Notes: generated by a model from the letters alone, not told the origin. 36,550 nt of DNA from JAMPXD01 sp041481895 (GCA_041481895.1 JBGPCQ010000009.1:1-36550), one strand, 5' to 3'. Shown: positions 21,945 through 30,249, counted from the stretch's first letter. Program-made: numbers and translations.

Positions 21945-24029
21945 ATGGCAAAGTACGACACTGCAAAGCTGAGGAACCTGGGAATCATTGCGCATGGCGG
22001 GGCCGGCAAGACGTCGCTGGTCGAGGCGATCCTGTTCGATGCGGGACGGATCGACCGCCTGGGCCGCGTCGACGATGGCACCTCTACGATGGATTACGAG
22101 CCTGAAGAGATCAAGCGGAAGATTTCCATCAGTTCATCTCTCGACCATTGCGAGTGGAACGGGCACTTCATCCACATCGTGGATACTCCGGGCTACGGCA
22201 ATTTCATTGCCGATACCCGCGCCTGCATGCGGGCTCTCGACTGTGCGGTGGTCATGCTTTCCGCCATCTCCGGGGTCAAGGCCCAGACCGAAGAGATCTG
22301 GCAGTGGGCTAATGAATTCGAGATTCCCCGGATCGCCTTCGTCAACAAAATGAACCGGGAGCGGGCTAATTTCTTCCGCGCCATAGATGACATGGAGAAG
22401 GCCCTCGGCGCGCGCGGGGTCGCCATCCAGATACCGCTCGGCGCCGAGGAGAATTTCGAGGGGGTCATCGATCTCGTTAAAATGAAGGCCTATCGTTTCG
22501 CTACAGACCTTTCCGGAAAGTTTACCGAAATCGAGATCCCCGGCGAGTACCTGGCCGAAGCCCGGCGTCTCCGCGAACAGATGGTGGAGACGGTGGCCGA
22601 GGCCTATGACGCCCTGACCGAAAAATTCCTCGAAACCGGCGAACTGAGCGAGGAGGAGATCATCGACGGGCTGCGCGTCGGGACCATGCGCAATACCTTT
22701 ACCGCCGTACTCTGCGGATCCGCCACCATGAACGCCGGGGTGCCGCAGCTTCTTGACGCCATCTGCAATTACCTGCCGTCCCCCTTAGATCGCACCAAGG
22801 CGGTCGGCACGAATCCCAAAAACAAAGAGACCATCGAGCGGGCGCCGCAGGAAACGGAGCCTTTTTCTGCGCTTGTATTCAAGACCACCTCCGATCCCTA
22901 TACCGGCAAGATAACCATCATGAGGGTCTACTCCGGCGTCCTCAATTCCGATTCCGTGACCTACAATTCCACCAAAGATGTCCAGGAGCGGATCGGGCAG
23001 ATTTACGAGCTGGAGGGGAAAAAACAGAAGCCGATCAAGCAGGCCGTGGCAGGCGACATCGTGGCGGTGTCCAAGCTGAAGGAGACGGTGACCGGCGATA
23101 CCCTCTGCGACGAGGCAAAACCTGTAATCTATGAGCCGGCCAAACAGCTCCAGCCGGTCATCTCCTATGCCATCGAGCCGAAGACCAAGAATGACGAGGA
23201 CAAGATCCACAATGCGCTCCACAAGATGATCGAGGAGGAGCCGACCCTGGAATCCCACCGCGACACGCAGACCAAGGAACTCATCATTTCCGGCATGGGC
23301 CAGGTGCACCTTGAGGTCATCGTCGAGAAGATGAAGAGAAAGTTCGGCGTGGAGGTCCTCCTCAAAACCCCCAAGGTTCCCTACCTGGAAACCGTCCGGG
23401 GGAGCGCCAAAGTGCAGGGAAAATACAAAAAGCAGTCGGGCGGACGCGGCCAGTACGGCGACTGCTGGATCGAGATGTCGCCCCAGCCGCGCGGCGAAGG
23501 TTACCTGTTCGAGGACAAGATCGTGGGAGGCGTCATACCCCGTTCGTACATCCCGGCCGTCGACAAGGGGATCCAGGAGGCCTGCCAGGATGGGTTCCTG
23601 GCCGGCTACCCGGTAGTGGACTTCAAGGTTGCCCTCTATGACGGCTCGTTCCACACCGTCGACTCGTCGGAAATGGCCTTCAAAGTCGCCGGCTCCATGG
23701 CCTTCAAGAAGGCGATGGAACTCTGCAAGCCGGTCCTTCTCGAGCCGATCGTGACCATGAAGATCACCGTACCGGACGAGAACATGGGGGACGTGATCGG
23801 CGATCTGAACTCCCGGCGCGGCAAGGTGGTGGGGGTCGAGCCGAAGGCCAACTCCCAGATTATCCGCACCGTCGTGCCGATGTCCGAGGTGCTGGCCTAT
23901 TCCAACGACCTCAAGTCGATGACCAGCGACCGCGGCCTGTTCACCATGGAATTCTCCCACTACGAGGAGGTCCCGAGCCACCTGGCCCAGAAAGTCATTA
24001 CCGAGGCTGCTGCTGCGAAAAACGGCTAA
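21945..24029 (+). CDS. Elongation factor G paralogue (EF-G2-like)
   Basis: 694 residues with the full five-domain EF-G plan. The G domain has AHGGAGKT (16-23) in place of the AHIDAGKTT of canonical EF-G, and DTPGYGNF. G4 reads NKMN (134-137) instead of NKxD. Domain III-V motifs include EEPTLESHRDTQTKELIISG, GQVHLEVIVEKMKRKFGVEV and SGGRGQYGDCWIEMSPQ. These features fit the EF-G2-type paralogues often found apart from the str operon; their role in translation or ribosome recycling is not settled. AAGGGAGGCTCT precedes the ATG. The gene stands apart from rpsL, rpsG and tuf, supporting a paralogue rather than the main fusA. Confidence 0.9.
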   Translation: MAKYDTAKLRNLGIIAHGGAGKTSLVEAILFDAGRIDRLGRVDDGTSTMDYEPEEIKRKISISSSLDHCEWNGHFIHIVDTPGYGNFIADTRACMRALDCAVVMLSAISGVKAQTEEIWQWANEFEIPRIAFVNKMNRERANFFRAIDDMEKALGARGVAIQIPLGAEENFEGVIDLVKMKAYRFATDLSGKFTEIEIPGEYLAEARRLREQMVETVAEAYDALTEKFLETGELSEEEIIDGLRVGTMRNTFTAVLCGSATMNAGVPQLLDAICNYLPSPLDRTKAVGTNPKNKETIERAPQETEPFSALVFKTTSDPYTGKITIMRVYSGVLNSDSVTYNSTKDVQERIGQIYELEGKKQKPIKQAVAGDIVAVSKLKETVTGDTLCDEAKPVIYEPAKQLQPVISYAIEPKTKNDEDKIHNALHKMIEEEPTLESHRDTQTKELIISGMGQVHLEVIVEKMKRKFGVEVLLKTPKVPYLETVRGSAKVQGKYKKQSGGRGQYGDCWIEMSPQPRGEGYLFEDKIVGGVIPRSYIPAVDKGIQEACQDGFLAGYPVVDFKVALYDGSFHTVDSSEMAFKVAGSMAFKKAMELCKPVLLEPIVTMKITVPDENMGDVIGDLNSRRGKVVGVEPKANSQIIRTVVPMSEVLAYSNDLKSMTSDRGLFTMEFSHYEEVPSHLAQKVITEAAAAKNG

Positions 24030-24065
24030 TGGTTGATTGCAAATTTGAGTAGCATAATTAAGTAG

Positions 24066-24088
24066 CCCCCTCCTGCGAGGGGAGGGGG
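24066..24088 (+). other. GC hairpin after the EF-G gene
   Basis: CCCCCTCC (24066-24073) pairs perfectly with GGAGGGGG (24081-24088) around TGCGAGG, 37 bases after the stop. No U-run follows, so it is only a possible transcript end. Confidence 0.4.
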
Positions 24089-24113
24089 GATAATGTTAGG
24101 TGATTTTGCAGTT

Positions 24114-24151
24114 TGACACTAGCGTCCTGTGCGGGCAGTTGGCCGCACTAA
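24114..24151 (-). repeat. Family E small hairpin repeat, copy E1
   Basis: Read on the minus strand: TTAGTGCGGC, CAACTG, CCCGCACAGGACGCTAGTGT. The core is the hairpin GTGCGG/CCGCAC. A second copy with the same termini and changed loop is at 33285-33316. It lies just before the ribosome site of the SPOR gene. Confidence 0.6.
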
Positions 24152-24171
24152 TTTAAAGGAGGAATTGGCAG

Positions 24172-25230
24172 ATGTCAGGATACTTTGCCCCTGGGAATCA
24201 TAAGATAAACCCGCTCCGCAACGAAAGGGGGAGTATGACCCGTATACTTCTTATAGTGCTCCTTCTCCTGGTGGCAGTCGCCGGTTATCTCTTTTACTTC
24301 ACCGATTTCATCAGACCCCGCCCTGAAGGAGCGAAGCCCCCCGCGGCGCCGGCTGCCCAGGTCAAGCAGCCGATTCCTCCCCGTCCGGTCCAGCCTGGAG
24401 AAACTGCGGCGGCCCCGGCATCGCCGACGGTGACCCTCCCCCAGGGGGCGCCTCCCCCGGCGCCGTCACAGGCGCAGGTCAAACCTGCCCCGGCTTCGCC
24501 TCAGACCAAGCCCGCCCCGGCTTCGCCTCAGGTCAAGTCTGCCCCGGTACAGCCGGCTCCGGCGGCAGCGCCGCCGCTACCGGCTGCGGCACCCAAGCCA
24601 GCTCCTCCGGCTTCTGCTCCTGTGGCTTCGGCTCCTGCAGCAAAGAAAGAGCCGGCTCCGGCCAAACCCGCGCAAAAGAAAGAGCCGGTTCCGGACAAAC
24701 TTGCGCAAAAGAAAGAGCCGGCTCCGGCCAAACTTGCACATAAGGCGGAGAAACCGGTCGTGAAAAAGAAAGATGGCCCCTACCGCCTGCTTATCGGGGA
24801 CTTTGTCCCTGACAAAACATTCGCTGCGCTCCAGTCAAAACTGAAAAAGAGCGGCATCGCACCGGTGCGGAAAAGCACCGTGACCGCAGCAGAGCCGATG
24901 AACAGGCTCTTCGTGGCGGAATTCGGCGACCAGGACTCAGCGGTTGCTGAACTCCAGAAGCTCAAAAAGCTGACCGGCGATGCCTTCCTGATCCCCGACA
25001 ACGGCAAATACATCCTCTATGCAGGTTCCTACTTCTCCTCGTCCCGGGCAGCCGCGGAACTGAAAAAGCTCAGCTCCAGGGGAGTCAATCCGGTCGTCAG
25101 GCAGGCACTGGTTACCATTAAGGTGACAAGAGTCACGGCGGGGAGCTACGTCAGCATGGCGGAGGCCCGTAACGACGTGATGCGCCTGAAAAAACAGGGG
25201 ATTGCTGCAACAGTGATCAAGGTAAAATAG
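24172..25230 (+). CDS. SPOR-domain envelope protein
   Basis: 352 residues. One membrane segment (about 24-43, ILLIVLLLLVAVAGYLFYF) anchors it in the inner membrane. A long Pro/Ala/Lys linker (about 50-200) contains near-exact repeats such as KPAPASPQ and AQKKEPAPAK/AQKKEPVPDK. The C-terminal part holds two SPOR-like beta-alpha units, the clearer one starting KYILYAGSYFSSSRAAAELKK. SPOR binds denuded glycan strands at division sites, so a role in septal peptidoglycan is likely. Start ATG 24172 has AAAGGAGG nine bases upstream; ATG 24235 is an alternative with its SD too close. Its TAG stop is also the first three bases of repeat A2. Confidence 0.85.
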   Translation: MSGYFAPGNHKINPLRNERGSMTRILLIVLLLLVAVAGYLFYFTDFIRPRPEGAKPPAAPAAQVKQPIPPRPVQPGETAAAPASPTVTLPQGAPPPAPSQAQVKPAPASPQTKPAPASPQVKSAPVQPAPAAAPPLPAAAPKPAPPASAPVASAPAAKKEPAPAKPAQKKEPVPDKLAQKKEPAPAKLAHKAEKPVVKKKDGPYRLLIGDFVPDKTFAALQSKLKKSGIAPVRKSTVTAAEPMNRLFVAEFGDQDSAVAELQKLKKLTGDAFLIPDNGKYILYAGSYFSSSRAAAELKKLSSRGVNPVVRQALVTIKVTRVTAGSYVSMAEARNDVMRLKKQGIAATVIKVK

Positions 25231-25477
25231 TGTTCATCCGGAAACTCCGGATGAGAAACTACTGGTTTACGATTCGGAAAGCGGGGATTTTTTGACCTGG
25301 CAAGGAAATCAAGGGATTGCGCGGAGACGTACCCTTAAATCCGCCGCAAACTTTCGCGGCAGCGAAAGTTGACAGCTTCAGGCTGCCCGCAGGGCGAGGA
25401 CCAGAGGTCCGAGTCACAAGTAAGCCCGCAGATTGACACCGCCAGGGCGAAAAAGCACCCTTTCCGGACGGAAACTA
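25228..25477 (-). repeat. Family A repeat, full copy (A2)
   Basis: About 250 bp, nearly identical to A3 (31241-31476) in opposite orientation. Ends: TAGTGTTCATCCGG on the left and CCGGACGGAAACTA on the right. On the minus strand the interior is a chain of hairpins: CGCCCTGGCG, GGACC-TCT-GGTCC, GCCC-TGC-GGGC, CAGC-CTGAA-GCTG and ACTTTCGC-TGCC-GCGAAAGT, then CCTTGATTTCCTTGCCAGG. The left end coincides with the stop codon of the SPOR gene and the right end lies 12 bases before the start of the next gene. Confidence 0.85.
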
Positions 25478-25489
25478 GATGAGGTTGAA

Positions 25490-26386
25490 GTGGCCCAGAA
25501 GGTGACCCTGAAGGTATCGGCGGCAGCCGCTGCCTATGTCAGGCCTGAAGCTCCGAAAGAAGAAAAAATGAAGGCGGCGCGGGGGGAAGTTCCTTTCCAC
25601 GCCAATGACCTGGGGACGCTCCTTTTTTTTCTCAGCCGTGACCCCGATCCTGAAGTGAAGGGAGCTGCCGTGAGCTCTTTGCGGGAGCTGCCGGGCGAAG
25701 TCCTGGTAACCATAGCGTCCTCCCCCGAGACCCATCCCATGGTTCTCGATACTCTGGCGAGGATTCATTCCGGCAACAGGAGGCTGGCAGTAATAATTTT
25801 CTCACATCCCGAAGTGGAGGCCCGAACGCTCGAGTTCCTGGCGGAAAAAGGGTTGGAGATTACCGGTGACGACTTCCCGGAAACTTGTCCGTCTTGTGAC
25901 AGGATCGATGAGAGCACGGGAGACGATGAGAACGCGGCAGCAGGGGAAGAGGAGTCGGACAGTGAAGACGTGGAGCATCTTTCTAAATTCCGACTCCTCC
26001 AGCAGATGTCGATCGGCGAAAAAATCAAGATGGCGATGACGGGGGACAAGGAATGGCGTTCGCTCCTCATCAAGGACTCCAACAAGATCATCGCCATCGC
26101 CGTGATCAAGAACCCCCGGATCACCGACCCGGAAATACTCGCCATCACCAAATCCGTCGAGCTGAATGAAGAGATCATACGTCTGGTCAGCATGAACAAG
26201 GAGTGGGTCAAGATCTATCCGATTCGCAAGGCCCTCGTTGAAAATTGCAAAACACCGCTCCCGAAGGCGCTCCGTTTCCTTTCGACATTGAACGAGAAGG
26301 ACATTTCGGCGTTGGCAAAAAGCAGGAATGTTTCGTCGGTGATTGCGAGGCAGGCCCAGCGACTGCACTTAAACAAGAAAAAATAG
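25490..26386 (+). CDS. HEAT-repeat-like protein paired with the MglA-like GTPase
   Basis: 298 residues, soluble. Helical repeats are visible: DPDPEVKGAAVSSLRELPGE, SSPETHPMVLDTLARIHSGN, and in the second half NPRITDPEILAITKSVELNE and LVENCKTPLPKALRFLSTLN. Between them is an acidic low-complexity loop (about 140-165, rich in Asp and Glu, with CPSC before it). The repeat phrases resemble those of HEAT-like or DUF2336-like scaffolds. The stop is 17 bases before the MglA-like gene, suggesting a scaffold or regulator for that GTPase. The frame stays open upstream into repeat A2; I chose GTG 25490 because GAGG is five bases before it and the repeat is probably not coding. Confidence 0.65.
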   Translation: MAQKVTLKVSAAAAAYVRPEAPKEEKMKAARGEVPFHANDLGTLLFFLSRDPDPEVKGAAVSSLRELPGEVLVTIASSPETHPMVLDTLARIHSGNRRLAVIIFSHPEVEARTLEFLAEKGLEITGDDFPETCPSCDRIDESTGDDENAAAGEEESDSEDVEHLSKFRLLQQMSIGEKIKMAMTGDKEWRSLLIKDSNKIIAIAVIKNPRITDPEILAITKSVELNEEIIRLVSMNKEWVKIYPIRKALVENCKTPLPKALRFLSTLNEKDISALAKSRNVSSVIARQAQRLHLNKKK

Positions 26387-26403
26387 ATTGACAGGGGGAG
26401 CCC

Positions 26404-27309
26404 ATGGCGCTGGTTAATCATGCAAAGAAGGAAATAAACGCGAAAATCGTCTATTTCGGACCGGAACGGGCCGGCAAGGCAGCCAACCTGAGTCATATCT
26501 TCGGCAAATTGAAGGAGTCTTTTCGCGGGTCGTTCAAATCCATGAACCTGCAGAGCGACCGGATGCTTTTCTTCGATTTCGTTCCGTCGGGTCAGGGGAC
26601 CCTTAACGGTTACACCATCCGCTTTCACATCTACACCATTACCGGAGAAGTCACCCAGACGTCTTCCTGGAAGATGGTGCTGAAAGGGGTCGACGGCGTG
26701 GTATTCGTTGCCGATTCGGACCCGGCCAGGATGACAGCCAATAGGGAAAGCCTCAAGCTTCTTGATTCCTGTCTCGGCGCGTACGGGAAAAGTCTCGCCG
26801 ATATTCCGTGCGTTCTCCAGTGCAACAAACGCGATCTTCCCGAGGCGGCTGATCTGGCGGGAATGGGGCAACTCCTCAATCCGCGCAGTCTTCCCGTTGT
26901 CCCTGCCGTTGCGCGAAAGGGAGAAGGGGTCCTTGAAAGCATATTCAACCTGGTAAAAACGGTATTGAAAAACCTCCGCGACGGTGGGCTGGAACTCGAC
27001 CGCCAGGCTGAACAGCTTGACCGTATGGCAAAGCCGGCTGTCCCGGATCACTTTGAGGCATCGCCCGTCAGGGTGCCGGTTCAGGCCGGGGGGGGCACGG
27101 TGGCATTGGCACCGGCCGGACCTGAGGAAAGCCGTCCCGAGACCCTGGAAGGTCTCCCCCCGGTGGGGGGGGGAGAACCGGTTGTCGAGTTTGCCGGGGA
27201 ACCGGAAATCCTCCGCGGGGGGGGTCTCCGCATTCCCCTTTCCATACGATACGAGGGGAAAGAGAAAAAGATCGCCCTCGATATCTCCCTGTTTCAGGAC
27301 CGGGATTGA
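26404..27309 (+). CDS. MglA-like small GTPase with altered P-loop and C-terminal extension
   Basis: 301 residues. The first 200 follow the MglA plan: AKIVYFGPERAGKAANL (P-loop), DRMLFFDFVPSG, TIRFHIYTITGEV, VLKGVDGVVFVADSDPARM and the G4 motif QCNKRDLP near 139. MglA of Myxococcus and Thermus sets cell polarity by GTP-dependent binding to MglB and motility machinery. Here the P-loop has Ala-Ala (A26, A27) where MglA has Thr-Thr after Lys, removing the Mg-coordinating hydroxyl, so GTP hydrolysis may be weak or absent. A Pro/Gly-rich linker and a beta-type tail (LRIPLSIRYEGKEKKIALDI) of about 100 residues follow. GGGGGAGCCC precedes the ATG. No mglB homologue is adjacent. Confidence 0.85.
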   Translation: MALVNHAKKEINAKIVYFGPERAGKAANLSHIFGKLKESFRGSFKSMNLQSDRMLFFDFVPSGQGTLNGYTIRFHIYTITGEVTQTSSWKMVLKGVDGVVFVADSDPARMTANRESLKLLDSCLGAYGKSLADIPCVLQCNKRDLPEAADLAGMGQLLNPRSLPVVPAVARKGEGVLESIFNLVKTVLKNLRDGGLELDRQAEQLDRMAKPAVPDHFEASPVRVPVQAGGGTVALAPAGPEESRPETLEGLPPVGGGEPVVEFAGEPEILRGGGLRIPLSIRYEGKEKKIALDISLFQDRD

Positions 27310-27347
27310 CCCGAAGTAGAGCAGGTTGTTGAAGAACGTGAGGCGTC

Positions 27348-28031
27348 ATGGGATCATTATTCGACCTGGACATGTTGGGCAAGCTTTTACTCGCTTCACT
27401 TCTCGGCGCCCTCATCGGCTTTGAAAGGGAAGTGCATGGCCGACCGGCCGGCTTCAGGACGCATCTCCTCGTTTCCCTCGGCTCATGCCTCTTTGTGATA
27501 GTCTCCATCGACTTCTACCGGATGTATGGCAATATCAGCGGCATGGGACCACTGGGGGTCGATCCGGGGAGGATTGCGGCCCAGGTAGTCACCGGCATAG
27601 GTTTCCTCGGGGCCGGTGCGATCATCAGGGAAAGGGCTGCCGTTCGTGGCCTCACCACTGCCGCCTGCCTCTGGGTTGCGGCCGCCATAGGGCTCTCCTG
27701 CGGCGCCGGGAGATTCGGGGCGGCTATTGCGGTTACCCTGCTTTCCGTCATCAGCCTTCTGCTCCTCAAGAAGGTGGAGAAACTGATCAGGAAGGACACC
27801 TACATTTCCGTGAAAATATGGAGCACGGACCTGGACGGACAACGGGCGAACGTGGAAAAGTGCCTGGATGAATGCGCGGTCAAGGTGCTTCATGTTTCCA
27901 TTGAAAAGGACCTGGAGAACGGTAACATTTCCCTGGAATTTTATGTAATTCATAAGACAGGCGTAATTACCGGCAACCTGCTCGACAGTATTGCCGCCAT
28001 TCAGGGTGTTAAAAAGGTCCGTATGGGCTAG
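27348..28031 (+). CDS. MgtC/SapB family membrane protein
   Basis: 227 residues. The N-terminal 140 residues contain four or five membrane segments with family signatures: LLGALIGFEREVHGRPAGFR, THLLVSLGSC, QVVTGIGFLGAGAII and VRGLTTAACLWVAAAIGL. The C-terminal 85 residues form an ACT-like cytoplasmic domain (LDECAVKVLHVSIEKD, FYVIHKTGVITGNLLDSI). MgtC proteins influence magnesium homeostasis and, in Salmonella, inhibit the F-ATPase; the role in environmental bacteria is unclear. It follows the GTPase gene by 38 bases. Confidence 0.92.
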   Translation: MGSLFDLDMLGKLLLASLLGALIGFEREVHGRPAGFRTHLLVSLGSCLFVIVSIDFYRMYGNISGMGPLGVDPGRIAAQVVTGIGFLGAGAIIRERAAVRGLTTAACLWVAAAIGLSCGAGRFGAAIAVTLLSVISLLLLKKVEKLIRKDTYISVKIWSTDLDGQRANVEKCLDECAVKVLHVSIEKDLENGNISLEFYVIHKTGVITGNLLDSIAAIQGVKKVRMG

Positions 28032-28138
28032 TGCCCCGGAGTGGGTACCTGATGTTGTGCATGAAACACTAATTCCTTGTGGATAGAGCGGGTACATGTT
28101 AATATCCCCTCGTTTCCCCTGGGCTGAAGGAGGTATCG

Positions 28139-28960
28139 ATGGCAATAATCACCATATCGAGAGAGATGGGCACCGGCGCATACCAGATTGCCAAGGACGT
28201 GGCGAAAAAATTGCGCTATACCCTGGTCGACGGCCTCAGGATAGCCGAACTGGCTCCCCGGTACGGCTTGACTCCCGAAGTGCTGGAGAGGGTCGATGAA
28301 AAGCCCCCTTCCTATATTACTGCCGAAGACAGGCTCCAGGCGTCCTATCTCAACACCATCGAGCTTATCCTTCTCGATTGCGTAAAACAGGGGAACGTCA
28401 TTCTCTACGGGCGAGGCGGGCAGGACCTGTTGCCCGGTTTCCGCAACCTCCTCAGAGTCCGCTTCATAGCGCCTTTTGATGAACGGGTGGAAAACTTTGC
28501 CGAGCGGGAATGGATCGATCCCGACCTGGCCCGCGAACTGATCCGGAAGAGCGACCACCAGCGGGGGGGCTTCATCCATTTCTACTTCAACAGGGACTGG
28601 AATGACCCGCTGGAGTATGACCTCATTTACAACACGACCAAGCTGTCCCGGAGTGCGATCGTCGAGAGCATCGTGGCGGCAGCCAAAGATTCCCGACTGA
28701 AAGAGGCTGAAGAAGAGGCCTGCGCTATGCTGGATGATATCATCCTCAGCAAGAGGGTGGAGACGGAGCTTCTGAAATCAGCCCTCATCGAGAACATGCA
28801 TTTGAAGATCACGACGCAAAACGGCGAAGTTCTCCTGTCGGGACACGTTCATACTGACAAAGAAAGGAAGAGCGCCGTCAAGATATGCGAGAAGGTAGAG
28901 GGGGTCAGAAAGGTTCTGGACAGGATCCAGGTCGTGGATTACAAGCCCTACAAGGAATAG
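28139..28960 (+). CDS. Cytidylate-kinase-like protein with C-terminal BON domain
   Basis: 273 residues. Residues 1-190 match cytidylate-kinase-like proteins: MAIITISREMGTGAYQIAKD (a P-loop variant, ISREMGTGAY instead of GxxGSGKS-type), VILYGRGGQDLLPG, RVRFIAPFDERVENFAE, and YDLIYNTTKLS near the end. These act in the cytoplasm on unknown substrates. From about 200, LLKSALIENMHLKITTQNGE, VLLSGHVHTDKERKSAVKI and VRKVLDRIQVV make a complete BON domain, usually a ligand- or membrane-binding module of envelope proteins. The combination is unusual. AAGGAGGTATCG precedes the ATG. It ends with a strong terminator. Confidence 0.82.
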   Translation: MAIITISREMGTGAYQIAKDVAKKLRYTLVDGLRIAELAPRYGLTPEVLERVDEKPPSYITAEDRLQASYLNTIELILLDCVKQGNVILYGRGGQDLLPGFRNLLRVRFIAPFDERVENFAEREWIDPDLARELIRKSDHQRGGFIHFYFNRDWNDPLEYDLIYNTTKLSRSAIVESIVAAAKDSRLKEAEEEACAMLDDIILSKRVETELLKSALIENMHLKITTQNGEVLLSGHVHTDKERKSAVKICEKVEGVRKVLDRIQVVDYKPYKE

Positions 28961-28981
28961 GATTGCAGATGATGTGATCAG

Positions 28982-29008
28982 AAAAGGCCCCGGAGGGGCC
29001 TTTTTTTT
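28982..29008 (+). terminator. Rho-independent terminator
   Basis: AAAAGGCCCC, loop GGA, GGGGCCTTTT and further T (29001-29008): a perfect 10-bp stem with an 8-base U-run, 22 bases after the kinase-like gene. Confidence 0.9.
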
Positions 29009-29015
29009 ATCCCGA

Positions 29016-29202
29016 TTAGTGCTGATCTTCAAAAACCTTTGTAACCGCAAAGCACGCAAGGAACGCGAAGAAAACCTGAAACGAAAGGGTTTAACCCCTG
29101 AAAAGATCCTTGTGTTTCCCTTGCGCCCTTTGCGTCTTGAGCGACCGAAGGGAGCGGGCGGTGCGAGGTCTTGATTCAAGACTAGCTACAGATTGACGCT
29201 AA
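29016..29202 (+). repeat. Family B repeat, copy B4
   Basis: Starts TTAGTGCTGATCTTCA and ends GATTGACGCTAA. Interior: AACCTTTGTAACCGCAAAG with 9-nt units, the GGGTTTAACCCCTGAA spacer, complementary units, GAGCGACCGAAGGGAGCGGG, and GTCTTGATTCAAGAC. The right terminal repeat is partly decayed (CTAGCTACAGAT). It lies between a terminator and the end of the convergent PHP gene. Confidence 0.85.
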
Positions 29203-29210
29203 TCAGGTTC

Positions 29211-30092
29211 TTATTGGCTGGAGGGTCGTTCTTTCCGGTCCGCCCGAAGCTTCTTCATGTCCTCGACCCAGTGATAGGCAACGGCGAGCCCGCCACGACC
29301 GCTCCCGATTTCGACGTCGCCTTCAAAGCCGTGGAAGTCGGATCCGCCGGTCTTGAGCAGTCCGAGGGAGCGGGCGAGGCTTTCAAGGAAAATCATATCG
29401 TCTTTATAGCAGATATTGTTGTAGACCTCGATTCCTTCGAGGCCACGGGCGGCCAACTCGGTGAGGACCCCTTTCAGTAACGTTCTGTTGTCGGTGATTG
29501 TTGTCGGGTGGGCGAGCACCGCTACCCCTTGCATCCTCCGTATCTCGGCCAGGGCCTCGGCCATCGGGAAATAGAGCTTCGGCACGTTGCACGGCACCAC
29601 GTATCTGTCGAAAGCCTCCTGGACATTGCGCACCAGCCCCCGGGCGACCATGACCTGGGCAATGTGCGGCCTCCCGAGGGCCCCTTTGGCCAGGGCAAGC
29701 ACCTCCTGGTAAGAAATGACCCCTCTCCCTTCGTGGGAGAGCCTGGCATTGATCCTGTCGATAATGGCGCGTCCCCGCTCGTCGCGTCGGGCACGGAACA
29801 GCGCAAGCTTTTCCTGGAAGGCGCTGTCCCGGTGGTCGATAAAATAACCGAGGAGATGGATGTCATGGTATCCCCTGAACTCAACTGACAACTCGACCGC
29901 CGGGATGACTTCCACGCCATGCAGCTTCCCGGCCTGCTGCGCCTCGTCGATCCCTGCCACGGAATCGTGGTCTGCCAGCGCAATGGCCTGCAAGCCGCTT
30001 TTCGCAGCCATCTCTACAAGCTCGGCAGGGGTATGTATCCCGTCCGAGTGGAGCGAATGGACATGCATGTCCACGTACCGTTCCATTTTCAT
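29211..30092 (-). CDS. PHP-domain phosphoesterase
   Basis: 293 residues. Polymerase and histidinol phosphatase (PHP) motifs are complete: DMHVHSLHSDG (I), LADHDS (II), IPAVELS (III), GVAVLAHP and a final GGSDFHG (IV). These His and Asp residues bind a cluster of metal ions. The length and order fit the TrpH/YciV group, whose members hydrolyse 3',5'-nucleoside bisphosphates and trim RNA 5' ends. The exact substrate is not certain. Start ATG 30092 has AGGAAAAGCG directly upstream; the TTG at 30113 lacks a better site. Monocistronic in appearance. Confidence 0.9.
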   Translation of the reverse strand: MKMERYVDMHVHSLHSDGIHTPAELVEMAAKSGLQAIALADHDSVAGIDEAQQAGKLHGVEVIPAVELSVEFRGYHDIHLLGYFIDHRDSAFQEKLALFRARRDERGRAIIDRINARLSHEGRGVISYQEVLALAKGALGRPHIAQVMVARGLVRNVQEAFDRYVVPCNVPKLYFPMAEALAEIRRMQGVAVLAHPTTITDNRTLLKGVLTELAARGLEGIEVYNNICYKDDMIFLESLARSLGLLKTGGSDFHGFEGDVEIGSGRGGLAVAYHWVEDMKKLRADRKERPSSQ

Positions 30093-30249
30093 CGCTTTTC
30101 CTAGTCCGGACAAACTGCCCTGAATTCATTAGAGCGATTTACGGGTGACTTTCACTTCTCCCTACATAAACCGCAGTCCGCCTCAACATCATACAACCGG
30201 AAGCGATCTCGCGCAACGTTATTCCGATGCCTTTGCCGTGACTTTGCTG

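Noticed and set aside
22785..23981. 398-codon minus-strand frame inside the EF-G gene
   Set aside because: Antisense shadow of a strongly conserved gene; His/Leu/Gly/Asp-rich with no recognisable motif or ribosome site.
25433..25489. N-terminal extension of the HEAT-like protein into repeat A2 (reading PGRKSTLSGRKL)
   Set aside because: The same peptide appears wherever the repeat occurs, so it is translation of the repeat rather than part of the protein.
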